Notes under the pieces: generated by a model
The model's input: only the letters and a program-made list of their open reading frames with translations
The model's database searches: none
What the model was told of the DNA's origin: nothing
Shown here: positions 1-6,628 of the stretch, in pieces
How the letters are laid out: every line of letters starts with the position of its first letter
How positions within the stretch are numbered: the first letter of the stretch is position 1
Program-made: the position numbers and the translations under genes
From: Gammaproteobacteria bacterium
GTDB taxonomy: Bacteria > Pseudomonadota > Gammaproteobacteria > SZUA-152
DNA length: 7,913 bases
Assembly (NCBI GenBank): GCA_003229995.1
Contig: QIGJ01000059.1
Span: 1 to 7,913 of the forward strand
Direction: 5' to 3'

Positions 1-656
1 CCACCAATAATGGTAATCACCAAAATCAAAATACCGGCAATGGCATCACCACGCACAAATTTACCGGCACCATCCATGGAACCGTAAAAATCCGATTCAC
101 GCGAAACTTCTTCGCGCCGTGCCTTTGCTTCCTCCTGATTAATCAATCCTGCATTCAAATCCGCATCAATGGCCATTTGTTTGCCGGGCATGGAGTCCAA
201 AGTAAACCGGGCACTTACCTCTGCAACGCGTGTAGCACCCTTGGTGACCACCACAAAATTGATAATCACCAGAATCAGAAAAATCACCAGACCCACCGCC
301 GTATTGCCACCCACCACAAATTCGCCAAATGCCTTGATCACCTGTCCGGCCGCATCGGTGCCCGTATGACCTTCCAGCAAAACAATACGGGTAGAGGCAA
401 TGTTCAGTGCAAGGCGTAACAATGTGGCCACTAAAATAACCGTGGGAAAAACTTCAAAATCCAGCGGTCGTTTCACATAAACCGCAGCCAGCAAAATCAC
501 CAATGCCAATGAAATGTTGAAGGTAAAAAAGATATCCAATAAAAACGGCGGCAGTGGTATCACCATCATACCCAGCATCATCATCAACAGAATGGGCGCG
601 CCCAGACCGGAGCGAAGCAAGCGTTTCCCAAAGGCGGTCAATTCAGTAATATTCAT
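1..656 (-). CDS. flhA: Flagellar export motor protein FlhA, N-terminal 218 residues (3' end beyond window edge)
   Basis: FlhA is the largest inner-membrane component of the flagellar type III export apparatus. It couples proton flow to export and docks chaperone-substrate complexes through its cytoplasmic domain. Only the N-terminal membrane part is present: hydrophobic segments near residues 20-40, 43-61, 112-138 and from about 204, followed by the window edge. The FHIPEP-family signature is clear at about residues 150-165 ([15 protein letters not shown]). The loop [10 protein letters not shown] keeps Lys199 and Asp204, which by spacing match Lys203 and Asp208 of Salmonella FlhA; Asp208 is known to be essential there. 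The ATG at 656-654 overlaps the flhB stop by one base (TGATG), which suggests translational coupling. The family is about 690-700 residues long, so roughly two thirds is missing only because of the window boundary. No frameshift is seen in the visible part. Confidence 0.97.
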   Translation of the reverse strand, partial: MNITELTAFGKRLLRSGLGAPILLMMMLGMMVIPLPPFLLDIFFTFNISLALVILLAAVYVKRPLDFEVFPTVILVATLLRLALNIASTRIVLLEGHTGTDAAGQVIKAFGEFVVGGNTAVGLVIFLILVIINFVVVTKGATRVAEVSARFTLDSMPGKQMAIDADLNAGLINQEEAKARREEVSRESDFYGSMDGAGKFVRGDAIAGILILVITIIG

Positions 657-1795
657 CACTCAATATCTCGTTTAAGATCATCAGGAATGGGCATATCGGT
701 ATTAAATTCCGGAGCAACACCCCCATTAAATTCGTACTGTCGCAGTTGGTAGACATAAGCCAGTACCTGGGCGACGGCCAGAAACAGACCGGCGGGAATT
801 TCTTCATTCAGTTCACTGTTGTAATACAAGGAACGTGCCAGTGATGGTGCAGAAAGCAGCGGCACATCATTGGCCACAGCAATACGACGAATGTGCCCGG
901 CTATTTCATCAGCACCCAGCGCCACCACAATCGGTGCGCCCATGTTATTCTGGTCATAACGCAAGGCCACCGCGAAATGCGTCGGGTTGGTAATCACTAC
1001 ATCCGCTTTGGGAACTTCTTCCATCATGCGGCGCTGGGATATTTCCTGCTGCGTCTGCCTTATTTTACTCTTGACTTCCGGATTGCCATCCGTTTCCTTG
1101 CGCTCGTCTTTCACTTCCTGCAAGGTCATTTTTTGCTTACGATTGTGATCCCACATTTGAAAAGGGGTATCCACCAACACCACAAAAAACAACGCACTGC
1201 TTAACAAAATAAACATCCACATCAATTCTTCGCCCATGCGGAGAATTCCCTGCGTCAGGCTTTCATTACCCAGACTCACAAAACCTTCAATATTATTTTT
1301 CAGCAGAAAATAAGCGACAGCACCCACCAGAAGAAATTTTGCCAGTGCCTTGGCAAGCTCCATTAAACCTTTTAGAGAAAACACCCGACCAAGACCTTTA
1401 ATGGGGTCCATTTTTTTAAGCTCAGGCTGCAAGGGTTTTACACTGAAGGTCCAGCCACCCAAAGCCATGGGAGCGACAATGGCAACAACCACCAACAATA
1501 TAAACAGAGGCATCACTGCAAAAAGTGAAAATTTCAATGTTTCAAATAACAAACCAGGATAAGAACCAAGATCAAAAATTTGCGCACGCTCAATACTCAA
1601 ATGCATACGCAAAACCTGCATAAGATCCTGAACCAAAGCACCGCCTAAAAAAATAAAACCTACACCAGACACCAGCATCATCACCAGCGTGGTCAATTCT
1701 TTCGAACGGACAACCTCGCCTTTATCACGCGATTTCTTTTTGCGTTTTTCCGTCGCCTCTTCAGTGCGTTCCTGACCTGTTTCACTTTCAGCCAT
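656..1795 (-). CDS. flhB: Flagellar export substrate-specificity switch protein FlhB
   Basis: FlhB sits at the export gate and switches secretion from rod/hook to filament substrates after cleaving itself in the cytoplasmic domain. The 379-residue length is typical. The N-terminus is charged and basic ([20 protein letters not shown], residues 7-26), as in the family. Hydrophobic segments follow near residues 36-56, 84-112, 145-166 and 190-209, then a charged linker (about 215-263). The autocleavage motif NPTH lies at residues 270-273, almost the same position as Asn269-Pro270 in Salmonella. The cytoplasmic domain then runs to an acidic tail. The start is supported by AAGGGTG at 1809-1803, seven bases from the ATG. 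The gene begins 13 bases after fliR and its stop overlaps the flhA start. The intact NPTH implies a functional switch, which needs a hook-length ruler (FliK) that is not encoded in this window. Confidence 0.98.
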   Translation of the reverse strand: MAESETGQERTEEATEKRKKKSRDKGEVVRSKELTTLVMMLVSGVGFIFLGGALVQDLMQVLRMHLSIERAQIFDLGSYPGLLFETLKFSLFAVMPLFILLVVVAIVAPMALGGWTFSVKPLQPELKKMDPIKGLGRVFSLKGLMELAKALAKFLLVGAVAYFLLKNNIEGFVSLGNESLTQGILRMGEELMWMFILLSSALFFVVLVDTPFQMWDHNRKQKMTLQEVKDERKETDGNPEVKSKIRQTQQEISQRRMMEEVPKADVVITNPTHFAVALRYDQNNMGAPIVVALGADEIAGHIRRIAVANDVPLLSAPSLARSLYYNSELNEEIPAGLFLAVAQVLAYVYQLRQYEFNGGVAPEFNTDMPIPDDLKRDIE

Positions 1796-1808
1796 GGTAC
1801 ATCACCCT

Positions 1809-2588
1809 TTAAAACCCTCCGGCCAGACCGCGCATCAATGCAAAGGCATTGGCGACCTGTAATTTTATTTGTGGAAGGATTGCCGTCAGCGTGGCCAGCA
1901 TAATGAAAAACCCCGCCACCATGATGACCGGAAAACCGATGGAAAAAATATTAAACTGAGGTGCCGCACGGGTGACGATACCGAAAGCCAAATTAATCAG
2001 TAACAATGAGGCAATCGCCGGCAGCGCAATTTGTACGGCACCGGCATACATATTCCCTCCCCAATTCACCAATGCCCACAAACCGGCATTACTCAACCCG
2101 TTAACACCAATAGGTAAGGTGTGAAAACTTTCGGCCATCACGCTGATAAATGTCAGATGGCCATCCAGGGCAAGAAACACCAGGGTAAGAACGATGACAT
2201 AAAACTGACTCACCACCGGCACTTGCGTGCCGGATGAAGGATCAACCATGGAAGCAAAACCCAAGCCCATCTGAAAAGCAATAATCTGCCCTCCGACAAT
2301 AAACATGGCAAAAACCAGTTGTAATGCCAAGCCCATTGCACCACCGATTAATATCTGATTTATCACGATTAACACCGCTTCGCCGCTCAAAGGATCCACG
2401 ACAGGGACCGGGGGCGATATCGGTGCAATAATCAGGGTAAAGACAACCGCAAATATCACTTTCATTGAGGCTGGTACGGTACGTGCGCCAAAAACAGGCG
2501 CCGCTGCGACCAATGCGGCAATCCTGAACAATGGCCAGATAAATGAACCGACCCATGACATGATTTCCGCACTGCTCAGAGTCATCAT
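1809..2588 (-). CDS. fliR: Flagellar export gate protein FliR
   Basis: FliR is an integral membrane subunit of the FliP5-FliQ4-FliR1 export-gate complex in the centre of the MS ring, through which rod, hook and filament proteins pass. The 259-residue protein is the usual family length and strongly hydrophobic, with segments near 12-32, 42-58, 73-112, 127-145, 178-205 and 213-240. Family hallmarks include FQMGLGFASMVDP (residues 105-117) and GIVTRAAPQFNIFSIGFP (203-220). Two adjacent ATG codons (2588-2583) open the frame; the first is used here. AGGA at 2602-2599 lies 10 bases from the first ATG and 13 from the second, so the first is better placed. fliR starts 15 bases after the fliQ stop. 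No disruption is seen. Confidence 0.97.
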   Translation of the reverse strand: MMTLSSAEIMSWVGSFIWPLFRIAALVAAAPVFGARTVPASMKVIFAVVFTLIIAPISPPVPVVDPLSGEAVLIVINQILIGGAMGLALQLVFAMFIVGGQIIAFQMGLGFASMVDPSSGTQVPVVSQFYVIVLTLVFLALDGHLTFISVMAESFHTLPIGVNGLSNAGLWALVNWGGNMYAGAVQIALPAIASLLLINLAFGIVTRAAPQFNIFSIGFPVIMVAGFFIMLATLTAILPQIKLQVANAFALMRGLAGGF

Positions 2589-2603
2589 GTCATGTCATTC
2601 CTG

Positions 2604-2873
2604 TTAACCGATAATCATCGGGATATCAGTAATCAGACGTTTCGTGAATGTCATCAACAACTGTAATAACCAGGCACCAGCGACCATCAGAGTTATAAAT
2701 GTCACCGCCAGTTTTGGAATAAAGCTCAGGGTCTGTTCATTCAATTGTGTAGCGGCCTGAAACATACTCACCAACAAACCCACAGCCAATGCTGGCAGAA
2801 GAATGACGCCGGTTAGCAACAACACCAGTTCCAGTGCCTGATTGGCAATTGTCATGACCATTTCCGGGCTCAT
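2604..2873 (-). CDS. fliQ: Flagellar export gate protein FliQ
   Basis: FliQ is the small helical-hairpin subunit that packs around FliP and FliR in the export gate. At 89 residues it has the standard length. It shows two hydrophobic helices (about residues 15-38 and 53-75) joined by a polar loop. That loop carries the family pattern FQAATQLNEQTLSFIPKL (38-55), including the conserved Gln, Glu and Pro-Lys residues. The start ATG is preceded by AGGT at 2884-2881 with seven bases between. It lies 34 bases after the fliP stop, the second-widest gap in the operon, and 15 bases before fliR. The sequence and position between fliP and fliR leave little doubt. Confidence 0.97.
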   Translation of the reverse strand: MSPEMVMTIANQALELVLLLTGVILLPALAVGLLVSMFQAATQLNEQTLSFIPKLAVTFITLMVAGAWLLQLLMTFTKRLITDIPMIIG

Positions 2874-2907
2874 TTTTCTGACCTGTTACGCATTGGCATT
2901 ACTGTCA

Positions 2908-3681
2908 TCAAACATAAAAACTGGATGCCAGAGTACCCATTATCATGGCCCAGCCATCCACCAGAACAAACAACATAATTTTGAAAGGTAACGAAATAAT
3001 CATCGGCGACAACATCATCATACCCATGGCCATCAACACACTGGCTACCACTAAATCAATAATTAAAAAAGGAATGAAAATCAGGAAACCAATTTGATAC
3101 GCCGTTTTTAATTCACTGGTAATAAACGCTGGCATTAATAACGAAAAAGGAATGTCTGAAAAATCATTGATTTCACCCGCTTCTGAAATTTCCGCAAACA
3201 GGGTTAAGTCTTTTTCCCGTGTTTGTGCCAGCATAAATTCCTTAAACGGTGAACTAGCCAGCTCAAAAGCCTGTTTGGCAGGGATTTTCTCATCCAGATA
3301 AGGACTCACTGCATCCTCATACACTTTGGTGAAAACCGGCGACATAATAAAAAACGTCAAAAACAGTGCAAGACCAATGAGAATTTGTCCCGATGGAGCC
3401 TGTGGCATACCCACTGCCTGACGCACAATCGCCAGTACAATCACAATACGGGTAAATGATGTCAGCATAATCAACGCAGCAGGCAACAAACTGAATACTG
3501 TCATCAATGCCAACACTTGCAAGCCAACGGTATAGGTCTGACCACCGTCTTTTTCGGTGGTTACCGACAATACCGAGAGACCAGGATCAGCAGACTGGGC
3601 AACCAGTGGAAACAAAAACCCGGCAACAAGTAATAATAGATAAACTGTCGATGATTTTTTATTGGAAAAAAAAGCAGACAT
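2908..3681 (-). CDS. fliP: Flagellar export gate protein FliP with N-terminal signal peptide
   Basis: FliP forms the pentameric core of the export gate pore. The 257-residue protein begins with a cleavable-type signal peptide (residues 1 to about 31; basic N-region with two Lys, hydrophobic core [13 protein letters not shown], likely cut near AQSA), as is normal for FliP. Hydrophobic segments follow near 53-73, 98-116, 184-222 and 225-250. The FliP signature is present ([20 protein letters not shown], residues 74-93, then QAPSGQ), as is a Met-rich stretch [10 protein letters not shown] (217-226) matching the methionine gasket known to seal this gate. The ATG lies two bases after the fliO stop, with a purine-rich GGGGAAG inside the fliO end serving as a likely ribosome site. 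Two consecutive TGA codons end the gene (2910-2905). Confidence 0.98.
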   Translation of the reverse strand: MSAFFSNKKSSTVYLLLLVAGFLFPLVAQSADPGLSVLSVTTEKDGGQTYTVGLQVLALMTVFSLLPAALIMLTSFTRIVIVLAIVRQAVGMPQAPSGQILIGLALFLTFFIMSPVFTKVYEDAVSPYLDEKIPAKQAFELASSPFKEFMLAQTREKDLTLFAEISEAGEINDFSDIPFSLLMPAFITSELKTAYQIGFLIFIPFLIIDLVVASVLMAMGMMMLSPMIISLPFKIMLFVLVDGWAMIMGTLASSFYV

Positions 3682-3683
3682 GA

Positions 3684-4220
3684 TTATTTTTCTTCCCCAT
3701 TATTATCACCCTTACGATTAAGAATGGCGGATTGCAGACGTGAAGAAAAATGCGTTGCATTTTCTGGTTTTTCCTCAACCAATACCGGTTTATCCAATAC
3801 ATGCAGGGTTTGCACACGCCCTGGGGAAACACCAATCACCAACTGCTGATCACCCACTTGCAGTAATACCGCACGCTCCCGCGTACCCAATGAAATACCA
3901 CCGATAATTTTCATTCGGCCCTGTGCGCCAACATGAATATTCCCAAAACGTTTAAATGCCCATGCTGCCGCACCAATCACCAAAAGCACGACTAATAACC
4001 CCAACGTGGTTTGAATCAGATTACCGGCCATATTGGGATCTGATAAATCACGACTGGCCAAAGTTCTTGTGTTTTCAAACTGTTTTTCAGACTTTGTGGC
4101 AGTGGTTTCTGCAACAGGGTTTTCAAGCGCAAGCACATTGACAGAAAATAATATTGCACTTGTCAATAATACAATGACTGTTGCACTTATTCCGGGAAGT
4201 CTGTGCATCAACTCATTCAT
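3684..4220 (-). CDS. fliO: Flagellar export gate assembly protein FliO
   Basis: FliO is a bitopic membrane protein that helps FliP form stable oligomers during export-gate assembly and is not kept in the mature gate. The protein has 178 residues. It has a signal-like hydrophobic segment (about 11-32, ending VNVLALE), a polar periplasmic stretch (about 33-65), a transmembrane helix (71-88) and a cytoplasmic family domain. That domain contains [20 protein letters not shown] (101-120), then the pattern [10 protein letters not shown] (122-131). Salmonella FliO is shorter (about 125 residues) and lacks the long leader; a leader plus helix layout is known in other gammaproteobacteria. The start is six bases after the fliN stop with only weak Shine-Dalgarno complementarity. 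Met5 (4208) is a possible alternative that would not change the layout. Confidence 0.93.
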   Translation of the reverse strand: MNELMHRLPGISATVIVLLTSAILFSVNVLALENPVAETTATKSEKQFENTRTLASRDLSDPNMAGNLIQTTLGLLVVLLVIGAAAWAFKRFGNIHVGAQGRMKIIGGISLGTRERAVLLQVGDQQLVIGVSPGRVQTLHVLDKPVLVEEKPENATHFSSRLQSAILNRKGDNNGEEK

Positions 4221-4226
4221 CTCACT

Positions 4227-4721
4227 TCACTTAAGCTTCTGAATGCGTTCGGCGGCACTGATCACATCGGTCAAACGAATACCGTATTTTTCATTCACCA
4301 CCACAACTTCACCATGCGCAATCAATGTACCATTCACCAATACATCCAACGGTTCTCCCGCCAGCCTGTCCAACTCAACCACAGAGCCCTGATTCAATTT
4401 CAACAAATTGCGAATACTGATTTTTGAAGCGCCTATTTCCATGGAAATATTGACCGGAATATCGAGAATGACATCAAGACTGGCATCCCCCATACAGATT
4501 CCGCCAACCTCTGCTTCCAGGTTTTGCATAGGAGCCTGTTCAACCCCGGCAGCAGCAACCTCCTGCGTTGCTTGTTCTTCCATGGCGGCACCCCAATCTG
4601 CATCGCCACCCTCTGTTGGCGCTTCAGTCGTCGTAGTTTCTGCCTCACTCTGTTCATTCATTGCGGCAGCCCAGTCATCACCCGTGTCACCACCCGTCTC
4701 TGTACCCGTCGCATCAGTCAT
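4227..4721 (-). CDS. fliN: Flagellar motor switch protein FliN with a duplicated N-terminal motif
   Basis: FliN forms the lower part of the C-ring, contributing to torque switching and docking the FliH-FliI export ATPase. The C-terminal SpoA-type domain spans roughly residues 80-162 and has the hallmark stretches LDVILDIPVNISMEIG (82-97), LLKLNQGSVVELDRLAGEPL (106-125) and VNEKYGIRLTDVIS (142-155). The first 75 residues are acidic, Ala/Thr-rich and probably flexible. They contain the short motif DWxAAMxEQ twice, at 16-24 and 42-50. E. coli FliN (137 residues) has a single similar motif (LWAEALSEQ), and this protein is 164 residues, so the extra length fits a duplication. The start overlaps the last eight bases of fliM and is supported by a strong ribosome site at 4733-4725. 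Confidence 0.97.
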   Translation of the reverse strand: MTDATGTETGGDTGDDWAAAMNEQSEAETTTTEAPTEGGDADWGAAMEEQATQEVAAAGVEQAPMQNLEAEVGGICMGDASLDVILDIPVNISMEIGASKISIRNLLKLNQGSVVELDRLAGEPLDVLVNGTLIAHGEVVVVNEKYGIRLTDVISAAERIQKLK

Positions 4722-5730
4722 GGGTCACCTCTTGCATCATTTGATGGGGTTCTGTAGTCGGAAAACTCACTTGTTCCACAATTTTTACCGCCATGCTGCC
4801 GCGCGAAACACCGTATTTACCACGAAATACCGGCACGCCTTCAGCATTCATCGTCGCTAGATCCGGAACATCCATAGGAATCACGTCACCCGGTTTCATT
4901 TCCATAATGTCGCGCAAACTGATTTCTGTTTCCGCCAACGTGCAAGAAAGCGTCACCGTGGATGTTTTTATCTCTTCGCGTAATGAATCAGCCCAACGAT
5001 CATCGGTATCATCACGATCACTTTGCACACCGGCATCCAGCAATTCACGAATCGGCTCTAACATGGAGTAGGGCAAAGTAATGTGGAAATCACCACCACC
5101 CCCTTCTATTTCAACATGAAAAGTATTGACCACCACCACTTCACTGGGACTGACAATGTTGGCAAACTGTGGATTGACTTCCGAGTTTTGTTTGACAAAA
5201 TCCAGTTTCATTACCGGTGCCCAGGCTTCCTTGAGATCAATAAACACCTGCTCAAGAATCATTTCAACCACGCGCAACTCCGTTGGCGTAAACTCACGTC
5301 CTTCAATTTTTGCGTGATACCTGCCATCACCACCAAAATAGTTATCCACAATCATAAAGACCAACCTGGGGTCTAACACAAACAAGGCTGTCCCGCGTAA
5401 TGGTTTAATACGCACCATATTCAAACTGGTGGGTACAAACAAACTGTGTATATATTCTGAAAATTTCAGCATTTGCACACCGCCCACTGATATTTCTGCA
5501 CTACGCCGCAACATGTTAAAAATACTGATGCGAAATAAACGGGCATAACGTTCGTTAACCATTTCAAGCGTCGGCATTCGCCCACGGACAATACGATCCT
5601 GTGTGGTGAAGTCATAGTTACGTGCCTCACCATCGGCAAACTCTTCATCATCCGTTTCGATATCGTTGCTGGAAACCCCATGTAATAAAGCATCGATTTC
5701 GTCTTGTGATAAAAGATCATTAACTGCCAT
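4714..5730 (-). CDS. fliM: Flagellar motor switch protein FliM
   Basis: FliM is the C-ring protein that receives phosphorylated CheY and links FliG above to FliN below, setting rotation direction. The 338-residue protein is full length. The N-terminal CheY-binding peptide is intact (LLSQDEIDALLHGV, residues 6-19) and is followed by an acidic linker. The CheC-like middle domain (about 45-235) contains RIKPLRGTALFV, the conserved FGGDGR (132-137) and EGREFTPTE (143-151). The C-terminal SpoA domain (about 250-325) contains KPGDVIPMDVPD (279-290). The start has little Shine-Dalgarno complementarity, but an in-frame TAA two codons upstream (5736-5734) rules out a longer protein. The gene follows a 68-base gap after fliL and overlaps fliN by eight bases. 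The intact CheY peptide indicates that the motor is under chemotaxis control. Confidence 0.98.
   Translation of the reverse strand: MAVNDLLSQDEIDALLHGVSSNDIETDDEEFADGEARNYDFTTQDRIVRGRMPTLEMVNERYARLFRISIFNMLRRSAEISVGGVQMLKFSEYIHSLFVPTSLNMVRIKPLRGTALFVLDPRLVFMIVDNYFGGDGRYHAKIEGREFTPTELRVVEMILEQVFIDLKEAWAPVMKLDFVKQNSEVNPQFANIVSPSEVVVVNTFHVEIEGGGGDFHITLPYSMLEPIRELLDAGVQSDRDDTDDRWADSLREEIKTSTVTLSCTLAETEISLRDIMEMKPGDVIPMDVPDLATMNAEGVPVFRGKYGVSRGSMAVKIVEQVSFPTTEPHQMMQEVTHD
4725..4733 (-). promoter_or_regulatory. Strong ribosome binding site fixing the fliN start
   Basis: Read on the minus strand, AAGAGGTGA lies inside the 3' end of fliM, with its AGAGG core six bases from the fliN ATG at 4721. It is the best Shine-Dalgarno match seen in the operon. 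It favours this start over the later in-frame Met21 or Met47, so the acidic N-terminus with both motif copies should be translated. It also suggests that FliN is made independently at a high level, in keeping with its known excess over FliM in the C-ring. Confidence 0.75.
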
Positions 5731-5798
5731 TTTTTAGTACCGTTTTATTACTGGAATTAATTGCCGGAATTACAATGTGTTTATCCATATGTTCAACA
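5731..5798 (-). other. fliL-fliM intergenic gap, the widest inside the operon
   Basis: This 68-base AT-rich spacer is the widest gap in an otherwise tightly packed operon. On the minus strand it holds two copies of TAATTCC, at 5773-5767 and 5758-5752. I see no clear terminator (no stable hairpin followed by a T run), no sigma-54 motif, and only a nine-codon open frame starting at 5800 that I do not regard as a gene. Confidence 0.5.
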
Positions 5799-6347
5799 TT
5801 ACTGCATCACGAAACTGGTGAAATAAACGGCCTCTATGCCTGGGTCACCGGTTTCTTCTTCGAGAATCTGTTGCACCACTTCTAACGCTTCTTCACGCAA
5901 TGACTCTTTTCCTTCCAGCGTACTCACGCCGTCATAAGACTGGCTACTAAAGAGCAACATCAAATTATTGCGAATCACCGGCATGTGTAATGTTATTTGG
6001 TCAGACATCAGTGGATCACGGGTCATAACTTCCACCGTCACCTGCAGAAAACGCGCTTTACCCTGACTGGCAAAATTCACCACAAAGGCAGGATCTATTG
6101 GCAGATAGATGGCAGGCAGGATTTCACCTCCGCTTTCTTCGTCACCCTCTGCCTCATGATCTTCTGCGGCAATATCCGCAGCATGACCACCTCCACCTGA
6201 GAGAACTCCCGCAAAAAACAGTGTGCCCACCACCAAAACAATGACCGTCATTAATGGCAAAACCCCGAACAAAAGAATTTTCGTGACCAAAGAGCCTTTG
6301 GGCTTTTTATCATCACTGTCTTTTTCGTTGTTTTTATCATCTGCCAT
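5799..6347 (-). CDS. fliL: Flagellar basal body-associated protein FliL
   Basis: FliL is a single-pass inner-membrane protein at the basal body that associates with the stator units and supports torque or swarming, depending on the species. The 182-residue protein has a short charged cytoplasmic N-terminus (ADDKNNEKDSDDKKPKG) and one transmembrane helix (about 22-48). A Gly/His/acidic periplasmic linker follows (51-75). The C-terminal FliL domain (about 78-182) has family patterns such as LPIDPAFVVNF (82-92), the RFLQVTVEVMTRD strand (99-111) and the final VYFTSFVMQ. The ATG is preceded by AAAGGAAA (6359-6352) with the AGGA core six bases away. It is the first flagellar gene after the divergent region, so it probably heads the transcript started at the sigma-54 promoter upstream. 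Confidence 0.96.
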   Translation of the reverse strand: MADDKNNEKDSDDKKPKGSLVTKILLFGVLPLMTVIVLVVGTLFFAGVLSGGGGHAADIAAEDHEAEGDEESGGEILPAIYLPIDPAFVVNFASQGKARFLQVTVEVMTRDPLMSDQITLHMPVIRNNLMLLFSSQSYDGVSTLEGKESLREEALEVVQQILEEETGDPGIEAVYFTSFVMQ

Positions 6348-6399
6348 GGAATTTCCTTTCTCGGTTTGTCGTGCGCAATCGACACCTACGATCAGCTAA

Positions 6400-6415
6400 A
6401 GCAAATGCTGTGCCA
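6400..6415 (-). promoter_or_regulatory. Sigma-54 (RpoN) promoter for fliL and the downstream flagellar genes
   Basis: On the minus strand the sequence reads TGGCAC-AGCAT-TTGCT. It matches the -24/-12 consensus (TGGCAC, five bases, TTGCW) at every defined position, with the required 10 bases between the start of the GG and the start of the GC. Transcription would begin about 12 bases downstream, near 6389-6390, leaving an untranslated leader of about 42 bases before the fliL ATG. In Pseudomonas and Vibrio the corresponding flagellar operons are known to depend on sigma-54 with FleQ or FlrA/FlrC, so orientation, spacing and context all agree. Transcription itself is inferred. Confidence 0.88.
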
Positions 6416-6476
6416 GTAGCGCCATAAACCCACTACCGTTATTAATCAATGAGTTACACTCTTCAGCCACCGGGTC

Positions 6477-6490
6477 GTCAGAAATTTGAC
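6477..6490. promoter_or_regulatory. Possible FleQ-type activator binding palindrome
   Basis: GTCAGAAATTTGAC has the inverted half-sites GTCA and TGAC separated by six bases. It matches 11 of 14 positions of the FleQ box described in Pseudomonas (GTCAATAAATTGAC, from memory). A further GTCA half-site follows at 6499-6502. The centre lies about 70 bases upstream of the -24 element, a reasonable place for a sigma-54 activator. It could be a chance palindrome, and no fleQ homologue is visible in the window. Confidence 0.45.
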
Positions 6491-6541
6491 TGCTTATTGT
6501 CACCCCTTCAGCCAGAATTACGGCGGTCGCGGCCAGCACGC

Positions 6542-6569
6542 TGGACACGTACTGACGCTCGGGTAAAAT
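6542..6569 (+). promoter_or_regulatory. Candidate sigma-70 promoter for the di-heme peroxidase-like gene
   Basis: TGGACA (6542-6547, five of six matches to TTGACA) is separated by 16 bases from TAAAAT (6564-6569, five of six matches to TATAAT). Transcription would start near 6576, about 50 bases before the ATG at 6629. This also argues against translation starting at the in-frame ATG at 6572 or earlier. Such matches occur by chance in AT-containing DNA, so this is a moderate prediction. Confidence 0.4.
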
Positions 6570-6628
6570 GCATGCTCTCAATAAAGACTCAACAAACCCG
6601 GAACACCACCGTATGGAATTTTAAGCTG

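Larger units (their letters stand above)
6348..6628. other. Divergent intergenic region between fliL and the peroxidase-like gene
   Basis: This 281-base stretch separates two outward-reading transcription units. It holds the sigma-54 promoter towards fliL, the FleQ-like palindrome and a sigma-70-like promoter towards the right-hand gene, each listed separately. Open frames exist on both strands (minus 6581-6396 and a plus-strand extension from 6449), but neither resembles a known protein and one runs over the sigma-54 promoter. I see no RNA gene, riboswitch or clear FNR box. fliK, which usually lies next to fliL, is not here. Confidence 0.7.

Noticed and set aside
2585..2602. ATGAC repeated at the fliQ-fliR junction
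   Set aside because: It is a short chance repetition around the two fliR start codons; the upstream ATGs run out of frame into stop codons at once.
4408..4860. 150-codon plus-strand frame opposite fliN and fliM
   Set aside because: It is antisense to two well-recognised genes and its low-complexity Ala/Ser/Val-rich product mirrors the acidic FliN tail; a shadow frame.
6433..6452. Possible FNR/Anr box around TTATTAATCAA
   Set aside because: Only the right half ATCAA fits; the left half matches TTGAT poorly, so oxygen control of the peroxidase-like gene is not supported.
6396..6581. 61-codon minus-strand open frame upstream of fliL
   Set aside because: It covers the sigma-54 promoter, has no ribosome site I can recognise, and its product resembles no known protein.
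6613..6624. Three-codon leader frame ATG-GAA-TTT-TAA just before the peroxidase-like start
   Set aside because: It is too short to judge and lies where a weak Shine-Dalgarno GGA also sits; more likely chance.
6449..6628. N-terminal extension of the peroxidase-like gene by 60 codons
   Set aside because: The extension would bury the signal peptide inside the protein, is rich in Arg/Gln without family similarity, and crosses the predicted sigma-70 promoter.
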